In this document: piece by piece, positions 44,191 to 56,653 of the stretch
How the letters are laid out: each line of letters starts with the position of its first letter
Position numbering within the stretch: position 1 is the stretch's first letter
Assembly: GCA_036346275.1 (NCBI GenBank)
Contig: CM070717.1
Coordinates: 7,933,178-7,997,177 of the forward strand
Source of the DNA: Otatea glauca
Taxonomy: Eukaryota; Streptophyta; Magnoliopsida; Poales; Poaceae
Length of the DNA stretch: 64,000 nt
Direction of reading: 5' to 3'
Notes under the pieces: model-generated
Database searches by the model: none
Told to the model about the DNA's origin: nothing
Seen by the model: only the letters and a program-made list of their open reading frames with translations
Made by a program: the position numbers and the translations under genes

Positions 44191-45752
44191 CATGCGCTAT
44201 TCTACAGCTGCATGTAGGATAGCATATTCTACCCGCCATTCAGGTTTGCTGCATCGACCGAGCCCGCGTGACTATCTAGTTGACAAGCGTGGTTATATAT
44301 GAATAAGTAATAAATGCTACTTAGTAACAAATTTTTCTACCTGGTAACAAATTTTACTATCCTTATATATAGATTTTACTATCGATCTATATATGTTTTA
44401 CTATCATACAGTAGTAAATCCAGATTCATTTTAGCAATAAAATTTGATTCATGCAATGTTTATTAGTGAAACTTATATCACGTTATTCTTCTCGTCATCA
44501 GTAATCTACTGGTAAAATTTGTTCGTGAATCGGAGCATCGAATAAAAATTTATAACTAAAATAAATAAAGAACAGACTTTTATACAAACTAAACAATGAA
44601 GTAACTAGTCAAGCGCTTAATGGCTGAAACAACTAGTACGCGCATATGTAAGTTTGCATATGATTCTGTTATTACTTTATTTTAGCCATAACTTTTTATT
44701 CATAGCTCCAATTAACGAACGGTTTTCATTAGTAATTTACTGACGACAAGAGGATCGTAATGATATAAGTCTCGCTAATAAACACTACATGAATGAGTTT
44801 TTATTACCAATTTACCGAATGTACCGTAAGATTTTACTATTGCGTGGCAGTAAAATCTATGTATACCGATAATAAAATCTATAAGTCTCATTAATAAACA
44901 TTAATTTTTCTAGCTGGTAAGAAATTTTACTATCCTTATATAAAGATTTTACTATCGATATATTTGTGTTTTACTATCATACAGTAGTAAATCAATGTTC
45001 ATTTTAGCAGTAAAATTTGATTCATGCAATGTTTATTACCGAAACTTATATCATGTTGTTCCTCTCGTCATCAGTAATCTACTGGTGAAATTTGTTTGTG
45101 AATCGAGCATCGAATAAAAAGTTATAACTAAAATAAAAAAAAGAACAGACTTGTATACAAACTAGAAAATGAAATAACTAGTAAGCAGTAACGGTGACCG
45201 AAACAACTAGTACGCGCATGTGTTAGTTTGTATATGATTCTGTTATTACTTTATTTTAGTCATAACTTTTTATTCGTAGCTTCAATTAACGAACGGTTTT
45301 CACTAGTAGTTTACTGACGACAAGAGGATCATAATGATATAAATCTCGCTAATAAACACTGCACGAATGAGTTTTTACTACCAATTTACCGAATGTACCA
45401 TAAGATTTTACTACCGCGTGGCAGTAAAATCTATCTATACATGCAGTAAAATGTAGGTCAATATGTAGTAATATCTGTTACAACATATGAAAATCACATG
45501 TACAAGTTTTAAAAAATGCTCAAAAAATTAATATAAGTAGGGGAGGGTGGATTCTACTTCCCTGTAAAATTTTAAGACCAAAATCATTCTCATTTGGAAC
45601 ATATGGCTAAATAAATAAAAACAAGATTCATGTACAAAACTATAGGAACATATTTTCAAGTTACTCTAGCTATGTATGTGGAATGGTTTACTATCGATCT
45701 GAGTTCACACTCAATGTCCGGTCATACTACGCCGCGCTTACATACTGTTACG

Positions 45753-45753
<1 letters not shown>
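44191..45753. mobile_element. 1.56-kb insertion inside a (TA)n microsatellite
   Basis: It is present in the 3' LTR and absent from the 5' LTR, which has only a (TA)n run at this point. Both junctions are TA repeats (44177-44190 left, from 45754 right). The left end reads CATGCGCTATTCTACAGC and the right end CATACTGTTACG; I find no long TIR. The interior is AT-rich with many TTTTACTA motifs and no ORF worth noting, and contains a 573-bp direct duplication. Rice Micron elements are known to sit in (TA)n, so this may be a similar microsatellite-targeting element; I did not recognise the sequence. Confidence 0.7.
44332..45450. repeat. 573-bp direct duplication inside the microsatellite insertion
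   Basis: Unit 1 starts at 44332 and unit 2 at 44905. Both run through CTGGTAA(C/G)AAATTTTACTATCC, the ATCATACAGTAGTAAATC block, CGTCATCAGTAATCTACTGG and CAATTAACGAACGG in the same order, with scattered substitutions. The end of unit 2 is approximate. Confidence 0.85.
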
Positions 45754-45810
<57 letters not shown>

Positions 45811-45838
45811 TATATATATATATATATATTATAATTAC

Positions 45839-45883
<45 letters not shown>
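45754..45883. repeat. (TA)n microsatellite, interrupted
   Basis: Two long TA runs are separated by a short TCATATA...TTATAATTACATTA interruption. This is the right-hand half of the target microsatellite of the insertion. Confidence 0.95.
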
Positions 45884-45886
<3 letters not shown>

Positions 45887-48099
45887 ATCATTTGAGACCA
45901 TGCTTGCATCTAGCAATCAGTTCATGAAAATGAGATAGATCACTTAATGTGCTATGCCCAATAATATGGGAGTCAGAAATTTAATAACGAATGTTTGATT
46001 TTAAAAATCTTTAAATACCTTGCTTTGCATCTGAATCCTATTAACAACATACTATGTTATGATATCATTATAAGTCAAATCTCTCCACTTCAAATAATTT
46101 TAGCATCTAAAATTCATTAAAACAAAAAGGAATAACTCATATAATGCAAGAAGTACTTGACACCATTTAGACCAAAGATAGTAAAAGTAGATATGAACAA
46201 AAAGAAACAATATAACCAGATCAATTTTAATTACAATCTTGTTAAAAGGAACACCCCCGTTCTTGTAAGAAAGTTTTAGTAAGATTTTTTGTCTGTTTTC
46301 TTTTTGCCCTTATACATTTTTGCTATTTGTTGTTTGTTATTCTTGATGGTCGACGATAGATTCCGACAAACTTGAATTAGCAGAAAACGACCTCGCCGAC
46401 GATCCAGACTTTATACCCGACTACGATCAGCAAGGCAAGCGCCCCCTTGATCATTTTGATCCTAATACTTCAAATATTTACTTTCCATGATTGCAAAACT
46501 ATTATGCATGTGTGTACTTGTCATAACAATGCTATGTTGGAATATTGGTAGATATACTTGATGTTTCATGGAACTTCCTTGATAAGTTTGAATATGTGAA
46601 CCTTGTTAACCATAGATAAAGGGGTGGACATTACATAATGTCAAATTGGGTATACACGGCTAATAATCATGCTTAGCCAGGCTCATTAGCAACGAAGTTG
46701 ATGATCAAAGTTGATTTTTGAGAATTAAAATGGTTGGTTATGACATGATGTCAATTGTTGGTATTTTGACTAAAAACCCCAAAATAAAACTAAGGTTTAG
46801 ATGCGGGCAATTATTGGCAATAGCCGATTGTGCAAGAGATGGACTTGTACGTAGTGTAGGGTGGAGCATTGCCGGTGTCGGATTAAGGACCGAGCTATGG
46901 GTTGTTTTCAAGCCAAGAATTCCGTACAACCACAAGTGCTCGGATGAGGCAGCCTTAACCTATTACGTTGCTTAGGTCTGGCTTTGCACATTGGTAGGCG
47001 GGAGATAGTAGGAATAATCCTTTCTAGGTTTGCTTATGAGGGGCTTCCACACTTCGTTGTGGGTAAATGCATATCCGTATAATGATGTACGCCTTGGTAT
47101 GGGAAGAAACCTTTACTGCAGGGATTTACTACTTCTATCGAAGGGAATTACTGCTCTTATTACCACTTTATATGACAGGGATACACTATCATGTTTCTTC
47201 TCCATAACAAGGATTTAACGTCATCGGGCTGGTGCAAAGTTAGGCTTAAACAATGTAACGGTTATGTCATGATCACCATGCCGACATTCCAAAGGAAGAG
47301 TGTCAACTGGCCTGGCAAAAGTGGTAGATTATTTCTTGTGGGTAAAGCTGTACGCCTCTGCAGAGTGTAAATCTAATTAATTAGCCACGCCTACGGTTAA
47401 AGGCACTTGGTAAAGTCATCACATGGTTAGAGTTTTAATATTTCCAAAATGATTTGAAGGGAAAATGGTGTTATGAAATATGTATAATTCATGTCAGGGG
47501 ATGACATGGGAATGGATGGAATCAGTCAGATAGGCTGTGATATGAGGATTGATATACGCTGAATTAATACTTGCTTATTACAATAAGATGCTTCTTTACA
47601 AACTTCGGTTACAATCTAGTATGTGCTTATGTTTTGTTTTGCCAATGCAAAAACAACTGTAGAAAGCATTCCATTGCTATGTCTTGCATTTACTTATAAC
47701 TGCATCTGCAATACACTATAAGACTTGCTGAGTACAATGTACTCAATCTTGCTATCAATGTTGTTTTAGGTGAAGATATCAATTACCCCGATGATCTTTA
47801 CGACGATTCAGGACTCGGGGGTTATGATGACGATGTTTTCTAGGGCTTTACCTTGTCTGTTTCCTGAGGGTGAATGGGCATACTACAAGAAAAATAAAGT
47901 TTCTTCTGCTGCTTTTCGAGCTTTTGGCTTGTAATAATAATATTTTGTAATTTCAAGACGCTTAGAATATGTAATATTATTGTGTATGGATGTGATTTCA
48001 ATTTGTAATTTGTGCATACTAGCCACTGATCATGGGACTAGTACTGTATGCACAGGGAGCCCATTGTTGATATTCATTATCAAAAATGGGGGTCTTACA

Positions 48100-48342
48100 A
48101 TAGTCCACCTGCACCCTCATGTATCCCTTCCATAAAGGGTTACCATGGATTATGTTAGTCTCCTTGCATGGAAATGCAACTCTGTGTCTAGTCTCAACGG
48201 GAAATCCGTCTTCCATCACGAGCTGCCAAGCGCCTGTAAGAAGTCCGCAACTTGATCGTAAACATTATTGGAGTTACTCTCGTACCTTTAATTCAGAAAC
48301 AATTATTACCTTCAGCTGGGGATCGGCCTGATCATTTTTGGA
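48100..48342 (-). pseudogene. Degenerate ancient locus, right part (continuation of 15513-16709)
   Basis: The first five bases are the element 2 TSD. On the minus strand 48219-48105 reads MEDGFPVETRHRVAFP, then NIIHGNPLWKGYMRVQVDY, and reaches the insertion point in a frame that continues as IHEKFLSHVLEFLPNED on the far side of element 2. The VExxxRVAxG...GxPL..GYxRVQV pattern is what I associate with the second ORF of grass CACTA elements. The locus is cut on its other side by the Copia LTR at 48343. Confidence 0.5.
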
Positions 48343-49644
48343 AGCTGAAAGACCATGTGTAGGTCTATCCTAGTTGGTGATGAGCTATTGACTGTGTTTG
48401 AGCTAGGTCTGCATGAATATGAGTTTGATTTGAAATGGATTTTCAAAATTAAGGAATTTGAGTTGTCTATGCCAGGAGCGGCACTATCGGCCATGTGGGC
48501 GCGGTAGTGCCGGCCAAGCGGCAGTACTGACCAGGGGTCCGGTAGTTATTTTCTAGAGAGAGGTGTTCGCTGGTTCTTCAGGGGAGCGGCACTACCGGCC
48601 ATGTGGGAGCGATAGTGTCGGCCAGCCCCAGGGGGCAGTAGTGCCGGCCCTTTGAGTAAAATGTGATTTTGGTTGATTTAATTGCATATCAATTTGGACA
48701 TTGCTATGTGATGTGTTTCCTTGTTTTTGATGGTTGCAGGTCGACGATGCTAGATCATGATGAGACGAAGGATGACCGGGACTAGGCAAGGAGCGTTAGA
48801 GGTCCAGACGGTCAGGGATCGCTGGAAGATGATCGGAGATGGAGTTGTGGTAAGCCGTGAAGACAAGGAACAGTTGAGATGCTAGCTAGGTGCTGCATGG
48901 ATCAATGAGGGCCAATAGATCTTGGTCTAGTTGATAGGTTAGCGAGTCTAGTTAGTGTGCTTTGAAAACCATGGAAGAAAACCCATTTTGTGTTGTGGGT
49001 TTTGGGTGAACCCTTGCATGGTTGGTTGAGTGGATTAATCCTAGCCCTTGATGAGTGCTCTAGGGTTTAGAAGCTCATCCAAGGGTGGTAGGTTGCCCAA
49101 AGGTAGTATAAATAGAGGGGTAGGGGTAGCCCTCCCTTACTTGAAGGTTTTGATGGTTTTGTGGTCCTTTGAGCTTTGCCCACTTGTTTGTGAAGCTTTG
49201 TAAACCTCTCCTTCCAGAAATGAAAATGTTTCCTCAAATCATTTCTTTCCTTTCCGCATTTACATTACACATTTAAATTACGCAATTTAAATTCCGCATT
49301 TACTTTCCGCATTTACTTTCTCGCAATTTACATTTACGCAATATGAAGGTGCCTCCTCTCCTTCTACATGCTTACGAATCTTTGCTGAGGTTGGTGTTTG
49401 ATGAATGATTCCTCTCTTGATTTTATATCTTCAATCTTCTAGGCAATCCATGCGTTCTTCGTGCAAGAAGTTGATTTTGCGTTCTTGAATGCGTGATTTT
49501 ATAGCTCGCAATTCCCTGTGTTTTGATTTGATCTCTTGCTTGCTGTGACATGTGGGGGCCTATCCAGGATCTTCTTGATCACAAAAACACCATGAGCAAG
49601 TCTTGAATCAAGTTTGTTGGATTTGCTCAAAACTTGGTGTGTTC
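48343..49644 (+). mobile_element. Truncated Copia LTR (same family as 55786-58154)
   Basis: TGAAAGACCATGTG starts at 48346. The segment follows the same order of blocks as the LTR at 55786: the GACATTGCTATGTGATGTG stretch, GATGGTTGCAGG, the TATAAATA box, CTTTGTAAACCTC and the CGCATTTAC run. It ends at 49644 where a minus-strand LTR begins, so its 3' part is missing. A 108-bp-spaced repeat of GGAGCGGCACTA(T/C)CGGCC occupies 48475-48653 where the other copy has a different minisatellite. No coding. Confidence 0.85.
49107..49114 (+). promoter_or_regulatory. TATA box of the truncated Copia LTR
   Basis: TATAAATA precedes a purine-rich GAGGGGTAGGGG leader; equivalent boxes occur at 56654 and 56821 in the related LTR. 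Confidence 0.6.
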
Positions 49645-51366
49645 TGAAAGGATCAAGTTGGTCTAGAGGGGGGTGAATAGGCAACTTTATAAACTTTTAA
49701 TTCTTAAGAAAAACTTTTCTCAATAAAAAGGTAGCAATGGAAAACAATTAGAATAGGGATTCTGCACAACTCAGTTTCAGTAAGATCAGTATAGTGAAGA
49801 AGAACTTGAATGAAAACTAACAATAAGATGAACACACAAAGATAAACCAATATCAAGATGACTCAAGGATTTTTCAGCGAGGTTCAGAGACCAATCTCCT
49901 ATGTCCCCATTAGAGCACTTATTCAGAAGTATTGCTCCACCAAATAGCCAATCTCAACGGCTTTTGGTTTTTCACTTAGCTTGACTCTTCCACCACTCCG
50001 GTGAGGTGAGTCTCAACCTTTCACAGCAATGGTAGCCTTCCACAATCCCTTTTGGATAGGTCGCACACACAACTTCTCCAACCGTCTAGGAACACCTAGT
50101 TTCAAGAGTAATAGACTATCCACAAGCCCTGTCTTCTTGGTTCAGTAGCTAGATGTTAACTAGAGTCAGATTGGAGCAAGAACTCTAAATGTTTGAATGA
50201 GTGTTTGTGGTTTCTGAGTTGAAGCTCAAACTCTTTGATGGAATGAAAGCTCAGGAATGCTAAAGATCAAAGAGATGTAAATTATTTGGAAGATGTCAAT
50301 AGTATTCAGAATGTCAGAGATATGTATGTGCAAAGTCCTCTTCTTTTGAGTGATCTCAAGCACTGTATATATAGAGCTTGAAAAGAAAGAGCCGTGCCAT
50401 TTGCCTATTGGGTGTGTGAGGATGAATATGGAGTCACGGGCTGCCCCTTTTTATAAGTATTTTAATGTGTATGAGTCATACCGGACTGATATGATGAAAC
50501 ATATGGACGCGTCGGACTGAATATATTGGGTCAGAGTACATAGGAATTTACCAAGGTTGGTCTGTCATGTGAAGAAGTAACTGACGTCGGACTGAAAATG
50601 TTAGTCCGGGGTACACAAGCTTTGTTCTATTTGGATAACAGGAAAACAACGTTTGCGCCGGACCGAAAAAGTTGGTCTAGCGTAGAAGGGAAAACAACTA
50701 GTTTTACCAGAGAAAATCACGTTTGCGCTAGACCGAAAAAGTTGTTTTGGCGTACACATAGAATTCGGTCCGCCGTAAATGGCATGCTCTCGTTTAAGAT
50801 TTGAGTAAAGAAATTCTTAACGCTGGACTAGAAATGATGGTCCGGAGTGAAAAGACAATATACGCAGGACTGAAAATAAGGCTAAATTCAGATCGGTCCA
50901 GCGTGAACGATGTACGCTCGGTTGAAATAAATCAGAAGAGAGCTCTTAGCGCCGGACTGAAAAAGTCGGTCTGGCGTACATGGTGTGCGCTCGGTTAGAA
51001 TTTGAAACTTGATTTTTCAGCGCTGGACTAAATGAAGTTTGTCTAAAAAAGAACTATTTTTGGCTAAGAGAGGGAAGATCTGGATTCTTGAATGAGAGAT
51101 ATGAAATGTCCTATGCTCCAAGTAATCTTAATGATTTTTGCATATGAACCAAGATTATTACTTGTGTATAATCCCTCTTAATAGTACGATTATTCTAGCT
51201 ATATGGCTTGAATCAACTCTCAAGCCAAAACTAAGAATAAACACCTTAACCTTGTTTTTTAAATATAGCTGTTGTCAGCTTATGCTGAGTATGCTTCTTG
51301 ATCATCAACACCAAAACCTACATAATAAGCATAACTGACAAAAAATAGGGGGCCTAGATGCTCTCA
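49645..51366 (-). mobile_element. Copia (SIRE/Maximus-like) LTR, minus strand
   Basis: On the minus strand it starts TGAGAGCATCTAGGCCCCC at 51366, directly after a polypurine tract, and ends in TTCACCCCCCTCTAGACC and GATCCTTTCA at 49645. That is the same kind of end as the plus-strand Copia LTR at 58154 (CACCCCCCCTCTAG...GATCCTTCA). The 1.7-kb unit is flanked on its right by internal element sequence, so it is a 3' LTR. 50588-51040 holds about seven copies of a self-complementary motif of the form CCGGACYGAAAAAGT-GGTCYGGCG. Confidence 0.8.
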
Positions 51367-51741
51367 ATCTCCCCCTTTTTGGTGATTGATGACAATATCT
51401 CTGATTTTATACTTAGATAGCGAAAGAAGAATTACTTATTTCTTTCCCTGCAGATAAAAGTTAGTCTGATAGAACAGATAATGCTTAAATGATAAAGAGT
51501 ACTTCATACTCCTCCTGAATGAATGCCTAGGATGAATTTTATTTGAGAACATAAAGTAATATAAACGTCACTCAGAAAGGGTTTAATGTCATTCAGAAAG
51601 GTTTTTCAGAATATTCAAATTAACTTAAAGTAAAATCAAAAAATATCAATAAGTCCAAAAAGGAAGCAAAAAGGAAGCCAAATCCATAAATTTTTATAAT
51701 AAGCTTAGACGTACATAGAGACTATTAAGAGAAGAGACTAC
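51367..51741 (-). mobile_element. Internal 3' fragment of the minus-strand Copia element
   Basis: The minus strand reads ATTGTCATCAATCACC, then AAAAAGGGGGAGAT, the typical end of the internal region and polypurine tract of SIRE/Maximus-type elements, just before the LTR. The rest is AT-rich non-coding DNA, cut at 51742 by a Ty3 LTR. Confidence 0.65.
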
Positions 51742-54700
51742 TGTAATAGCCCAAAATTTAATAAAATGAGAAATATAATATAAAAAATATTCATGTGATT
51801 TATTTTTGTTTTTTCTGAATTAAAGAAATTCTTTTTGGATTTTTTATCCTATTAAAAGAAATCTAAATGAGTTATATGGTAAATGGTAAAAGTAAAAACA
51901 TAAAAATCCAAAATCAATAAAATTTGTAAAAAAAAATATCAAAAAAATCTCAGATCCATCCAGGATCCTCATTATGCAACTTGCACTGATCTGGATCAAT
52001 AAAATATATTAAAAAGGCATAACTAATCATGAAGAGATATTTTAAGTCTAAACCTGTAAGATTTCTTCAGAAGTCACCCGACCTTAACATGAGTTAAACA
52101 TTTTACCATGGTGACCTAATGTCTTTTTCCATCTCTAGTAAAAATATCAGGAATTTATCGCAGAATTTGATAATTTTAGAAATTCAAAAACAGAAACTTA
52201 GTAAAGCTGAAAATAGTAATGTATGAATTATTAAAATTAAAATATCAAAGATAAAAATCTGAAAATTTTATTCGAGGTAAATAATACTATTTCAAACCCT
52301 ATAAAAAAGTATAAAAAAATAATAATCTGATCTTGACCCTCAATTAAATAAGAACCAGAATCAACAGAAATTAATAGTTGTGTATTGTAAGATTTTTACA
52401 AAAAGTTTTACCCATAGTTTTTATCTGTAAATTTTACCATACCCTCATATCTTCCTTACAGACTTAGGTAAAAATTTCCAAAAATGATTAACTTAATCTG
52501 ATACCAGTAATCATTTTGGCAAACCAATCTGTCCAGAAATCTTGTCAAGATTTCTTTTCTCTTTCGCTGATTTGTGAGCCTGGTCGTCACAGCTATGCCT
52601 GTCGACCTCCTCCCAAGGCCAAAATGGCCCACCTGTCAGCCAGTCTCCCATTTCGTCCTCTCTTCTCTCTGTCTTGCCTCTCTCTTGCACGCGAGCTCAG
52701 CCACACCGCCTCTCTTCTTATCGTGATCTCTAGTTGGCACCGCAATTCGCCACCCGAAGTATTTACACCTCACCTGGACACGCTGCTGCAACCTCGAATG
52801 GTGTATTCTCACCTGTGTCAAGGGACGGCTGAGAACGCTCGCGCGCCGTCCTGACTAGCCGCAACTCAATCACCTGCACCAAACCGCCCTTACCTTCTAT
52901 ACAGACCAACCGGTCACTCCTTGCTAGCCGTAGCAATCGTCCATTGCTTCTCAACCTCAAGCATCACCTCTGTGCACTCATCTTTCCCAATTCCATCACC
53001 CTTACCGTGGAGTCCAGCAAAAAGGGAAAAATTCCAATTAAGCCAAACCGATGGACCTCTATCTGAGTCACTTGGCCTGAAGCATCCTAGTAGAGTCTAA
53101 TATACATCCCGGACCCCAATTGGGACTCATCTTCCTCGTTGAGCTATTGTGCCGAGCTCTTCCCTCCGCCGCCGCCGCCGTGTACGGTGAGACCCCACTC
53201 CCGCGCTCTCTTCTCTTCAATTAAGTAGTAAAACGGAGTGTAGAGAACCTGCTAATGCTTGTATTGGTGAAAATGAACAAAGAAACCTCCTGCTTTAGCC
53301 TCTTCGCCGGCCGGTCATGGCGACCGTTGCATCTCCACGGTGATGTGCCAACTCCGGCCATCTTTGGTCACCACGACACCAGCCCTGAATGGGCATAGAC
53401 TCCCTAGTGCTCACCATGCTACCGATTTGTCGGCTCCAGTGCTCCTCCGCTGCCGAAGCTTTGGTGTCGCCTTCTCTGCTCGGGTTGCTGACAGGCGAGT
53501 CCCGCTTGTCATTCTCTTGCGTCGTGTCAATCGCTGCCGCTCGGGCCCAGCCGTCAGCCAAAGCGTGTAGCCCTGATTTGTGGGCCCCTATGGTCAGTCA
53601 CGCGCGACGCTAATCTCGTAGGCCCGCGCGTCAGTCGCTCAGAGCACGCAGCCTCCTCGTCCCGGCGCAAGCCAAAAATGGAAAGCGGGTTTTGAATCCG
53701 AGGCGTACTTTCCATTTTTGGTAAATTTCCGAATTTTCAGTATTTTTCAAACCCCAACACAATCAAATGCATGTAAATTTTGAAATATATGTCCAAATCC
53801 AATGAAATAAATGTATAAATTCATGATAAATCACACAGATTCAGAATATGCAAAAATATTTTGAAAATTAATTCTATTTATATTTTAATTTAAATTTAAA
53901 AAAGAAGTTAAAATATGCTATTCATAGAACTTTTGCAAATGAGCTCCAAATTGAGTAAAATAAATTTTGTTAGCCTCCTGGTAGTCCTAAGAACCTGAAT
54001 ATGTAAAAAATACTTAGGGTTTTTATAAGAAAAATTTGAGTTAATAAAAATGTAGTAAAGTAATTCAATATTAATCTAAATAAATTTAATCCTTTAAATT
54101 GTGGAATAAGAATAAATAATCCATGCATTTATTCATGATTTAATAAATTGTTTTATTTGAATTTTTCCATCTGATTTCTTTTTGCTGTATTGAAATTTGT
54201 TATTTGTTATGTTATTGCTAAACGACGTGTAGAACGTCCCGACAAGTCCGAAGTAGTCGTCGACAATCAAGAATTTGACTACGAGGATATTCAACAAGGC
54301 AAGCACCCCCTTTGATCATATTGATCCCAGTTTTATAAATGTTTTTATTAAATGTTTTACTGCATATGTTGTTTTTATTAAAGTCTGCTATTTCATGGGT
54401 AATGGTAGCTATACCTATAGTCTCATAGAACTTCCTTGATAAGTATGGATTTGTGAACCTTGATAACCCTGGAATAAGGTAGACAATACATAATGTCATC
54501 ATGGGATTACTCCACTTAGCAATTAAGCTTAGCTATGCTTAAAGGAACCTTAAAATTTCAATATGGTTAAAAATGTTGGATATGACAAAATGATGGGTAA
54601 TGACCTTTTGTTTATGGTTGGTATTTTGATCAAAAATGAAAATAAAACTATGGTTTTGATGCGGGCAGTTATTGGCAATAGCCGGATGTACAAGGGACTT

Positions 54701-55785
54701 GTACGTAATGTAGAGGGAGATGATTAAGGACCGAACTATGGGTTGTTTTCAGGCCAAGAAATACGTACAACCACAAGTACTGGTGTGGGACGTCTTAACC
54801 TATTAAGTTACTTAAAACTAGCTTTACACATTGGTAGGCTGAAGCGGTGTGTACGCCATGCTATGGGAAGAAGTGAGACAATTTGGTGTGTGTTGCCATT
54901 TGTCGTACTAGTCACATATCTTCTGCCACCGTAAGGAGAAGTGGGACAATTTGGTGTGTGTCACCCCTTGTCGTACTAGTCACACATCTTCTGTTCCCAT
55001 AGTATGGGTTCGTCACTGGGCGGGTGCAAAGTTAGGATTAAGTAATGTAACGGTTATGTTATGATCTCCTTGCCAACACACCAAAGGAAGTGTGTTACTG
55101 GCCTGACAAAAGATGTTGATCATTTCTTGTGAGTAAAGCTGTACATCTCTGCAGAGTGTAAAACTAATCGATTAGCCGCGGCCGCTGTTATGGGCACTTG
55201 GTAAAGTCATCACATAGTTAGATGTTTTTATTTTCATAAAATCTGGTTTCTACTGTGTGTCGATAATTTCTACCGTGTGTCAGTAATTTCTACTGTGTTT
55301 TAGTGGGAAATGGTTTGTGGATAAGGTCATGATACCCAGGTACATGAAATTTATTTATGCTTATATTCTGTTATTTTTAGTATTAAATTGCTTTTACTTC
55401 AATTCCGTTTTGCAATCTACTATTTTGTATTCACATTTAAAATTAGCTTTTTGCAAAACAACCATAAGCCTTCCCTTGAATTGGCTTGCATGTATATTTA
55501 GGTTTTGCAAAAAGTCTTGCGAGTACATAAGTACTCAACTTGCCTATGTTGATGTTTTTAGGAGAAGAACCAGAATGCCCGGACGATACATTTTATGACG
55601 TAGGAATCGGGGACATGAACGATGAATTTTATTAGGGTCTTCCTTGTCAGTTGCCTGTTGGGATATTGGGTTAAAGGCATACTACAAGAAATATGCCTCT
55701 GCTGAGATGTTTTTTACTTTTGGTATTGTAAGAATATTATGTACTTTGCTTCCGGTGTGATAATAAAGTTTATGTATGACTGTGA
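51742..55785 (+). mobile_element. Ty3 LTR (relative of element 2), cut by the Copia element
   Basis: It starts TGTAATAGCCCAAAATT after a possible TSD ACTAC (51737-51741). It shares blocks with the element 2 LTR in the same order: the CAACAAGGCAAGCACCCCC block near 54292, the GGCAATAGCC stretch near 54670, the TGCAGAGTGTAAA(A/T)CTAAT block near 55150, and the GGCATACTACAAGAAA tail near 55675. The expected final 350 bases are missing because the Copia element begins at 55786. The GC-rich part (52560-53690) contains short chance ORFs on both strands that I do not consider genes. Confidence 0.8.
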
Positions 55786-55907
55786 TGTTGAAAGACCATG
55801 TGGAGGTCTATCCTTGTGTGTGATGAGTAATTGATGAGTTTTGAGCTTGTGTTGTTTTAAATTGATTTGGATTTGAAGCAATTTGAGTGTTGGTCTACCG
55901 GCTTCGA

Positions 55908-56108
55908 GGCTTTGGCTGGTTGGAGACCAGTCGTCCGACCCCTAGTGGTCGGGTCGTCCGACCTGAGTGGTCGGGGCTTTGGCTGGTTGGAGACCAGTCG
56001 TCCGACCCCGAGTGGTCGGGTCGTCCCACCTGAGTGGTCGGGGCTTTGGCTGGTTAGAGACCAGTCGTCCGACCCCGAGTGGTTGGGTCGTCCGACCCCG
56101 AGTGGTTG
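55908..56108. repeat. 67-bp minisatellite, three units, with CCGACC/GGTCGG mini-hairpins
   Basis: Units begin at 55908, 55975 and 56042. Each contains two pairs CCGACC-(5 or 6 bases)-GGTCGG, which can form 6-bp stems; the third unit has drifted to GGTTGG. It lies upstream of the TATA boxes, in U3. Confidence 0.95.
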
Positions 56109-56653
56109 AGACTCCGAGTGATTGAGTCGGAGACTAGTGAACAGACCTCGAGTGGTCGGGATGGAGACCAGTGGTCAGACCACGTGTGGTCGGGTTTTCT
56201 TGGGCCGAGTGCATATCTGTCTGTTGAGATGGATATGTGTTGTTGGACATTGCTATGTGATGTGGTTTCCTTGTCTATGATGGTTGCAGGACTTTGGAGC
56301 TAGGTCATGGTGAGGTGAAGGAGATCAGGACTAGGCTCGAGAGCTGAGGTCCAGATGATCAAGGTGTCGCCAAAGATGACCGAGGCCGTGGAGTAGCCGC
56401 AAGCCAATAAGATAAAGGAATGGATGAGATGCTAACTTGGAGCTGCTCGATCAAGGAGGACCGCTGGATCGCGTCGGGGAAGATAGAGAAGCGGGTCAAG
56501 TTAGTATGATTTGAAAAGCGTGCAAAACCCGTTGTGTTGTTGGGTTTCGGGTCAGCCCAAGCATAGCTGTGTGAGTGGGTAAAATCTCAGCCCTTGATGG
56601 AGTGCTCTAGGGTTTAGAGGCTCATCCAAGGGTGGTAGGTGATCCAAGCTCGC

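Larger units (their letters stand above)
16710..48099 (+). mobile_element. Ty3/gypsy LTR retrotransposon with chromodomain-like tail, element 2, with nested insertions
   Basis: Identical 5-bp duplications ATAGT flank it (16705-16709 and 48100-48104). The order on the plus strand is 5' LTR (16710-35381, interrupted), PBS (35385), two orf0-region ORFs, gag-pol (37571-42167), PPT (42199-42210) and 3' LTR (42215-48099). Removing the nested insertions leaves LTRs of about 4.7 kb, with gag-pol nearly full length. The pol C-terminus carries a chromodomain-like segment (DLSYREHPIRILEEAE...KVQWKNH), which places it with the chromoviruses. Nonsense codons and two frameshifts make it non-autonomous. Confidence 0.95.
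42215..48099 (+). repeat. 3' LTR of element 2
   Basis: The LTR begins TGTAATATCCTG and ends GGGGGTCTTACA. It aligns with the three pieces of the 5' LTR. It lacks the 402-bp segment present at 17386-17787 and carries a 1.56-kb insertion at 44191-45753. A TATA box is at 42933-42940. The CACTA and solo-LTR insertions of the 5' copy are absent, so this copy gives their empty sites. Confidence 0.95.

Noticed and set aside
52516..53613. Short ORFs on both strands in the GC-rich part of the Ty3 LTR
   Set aside because: No domain, no conserved start and overlapping opposite frames; the same LTR region in element 2 has different chance ORFs.
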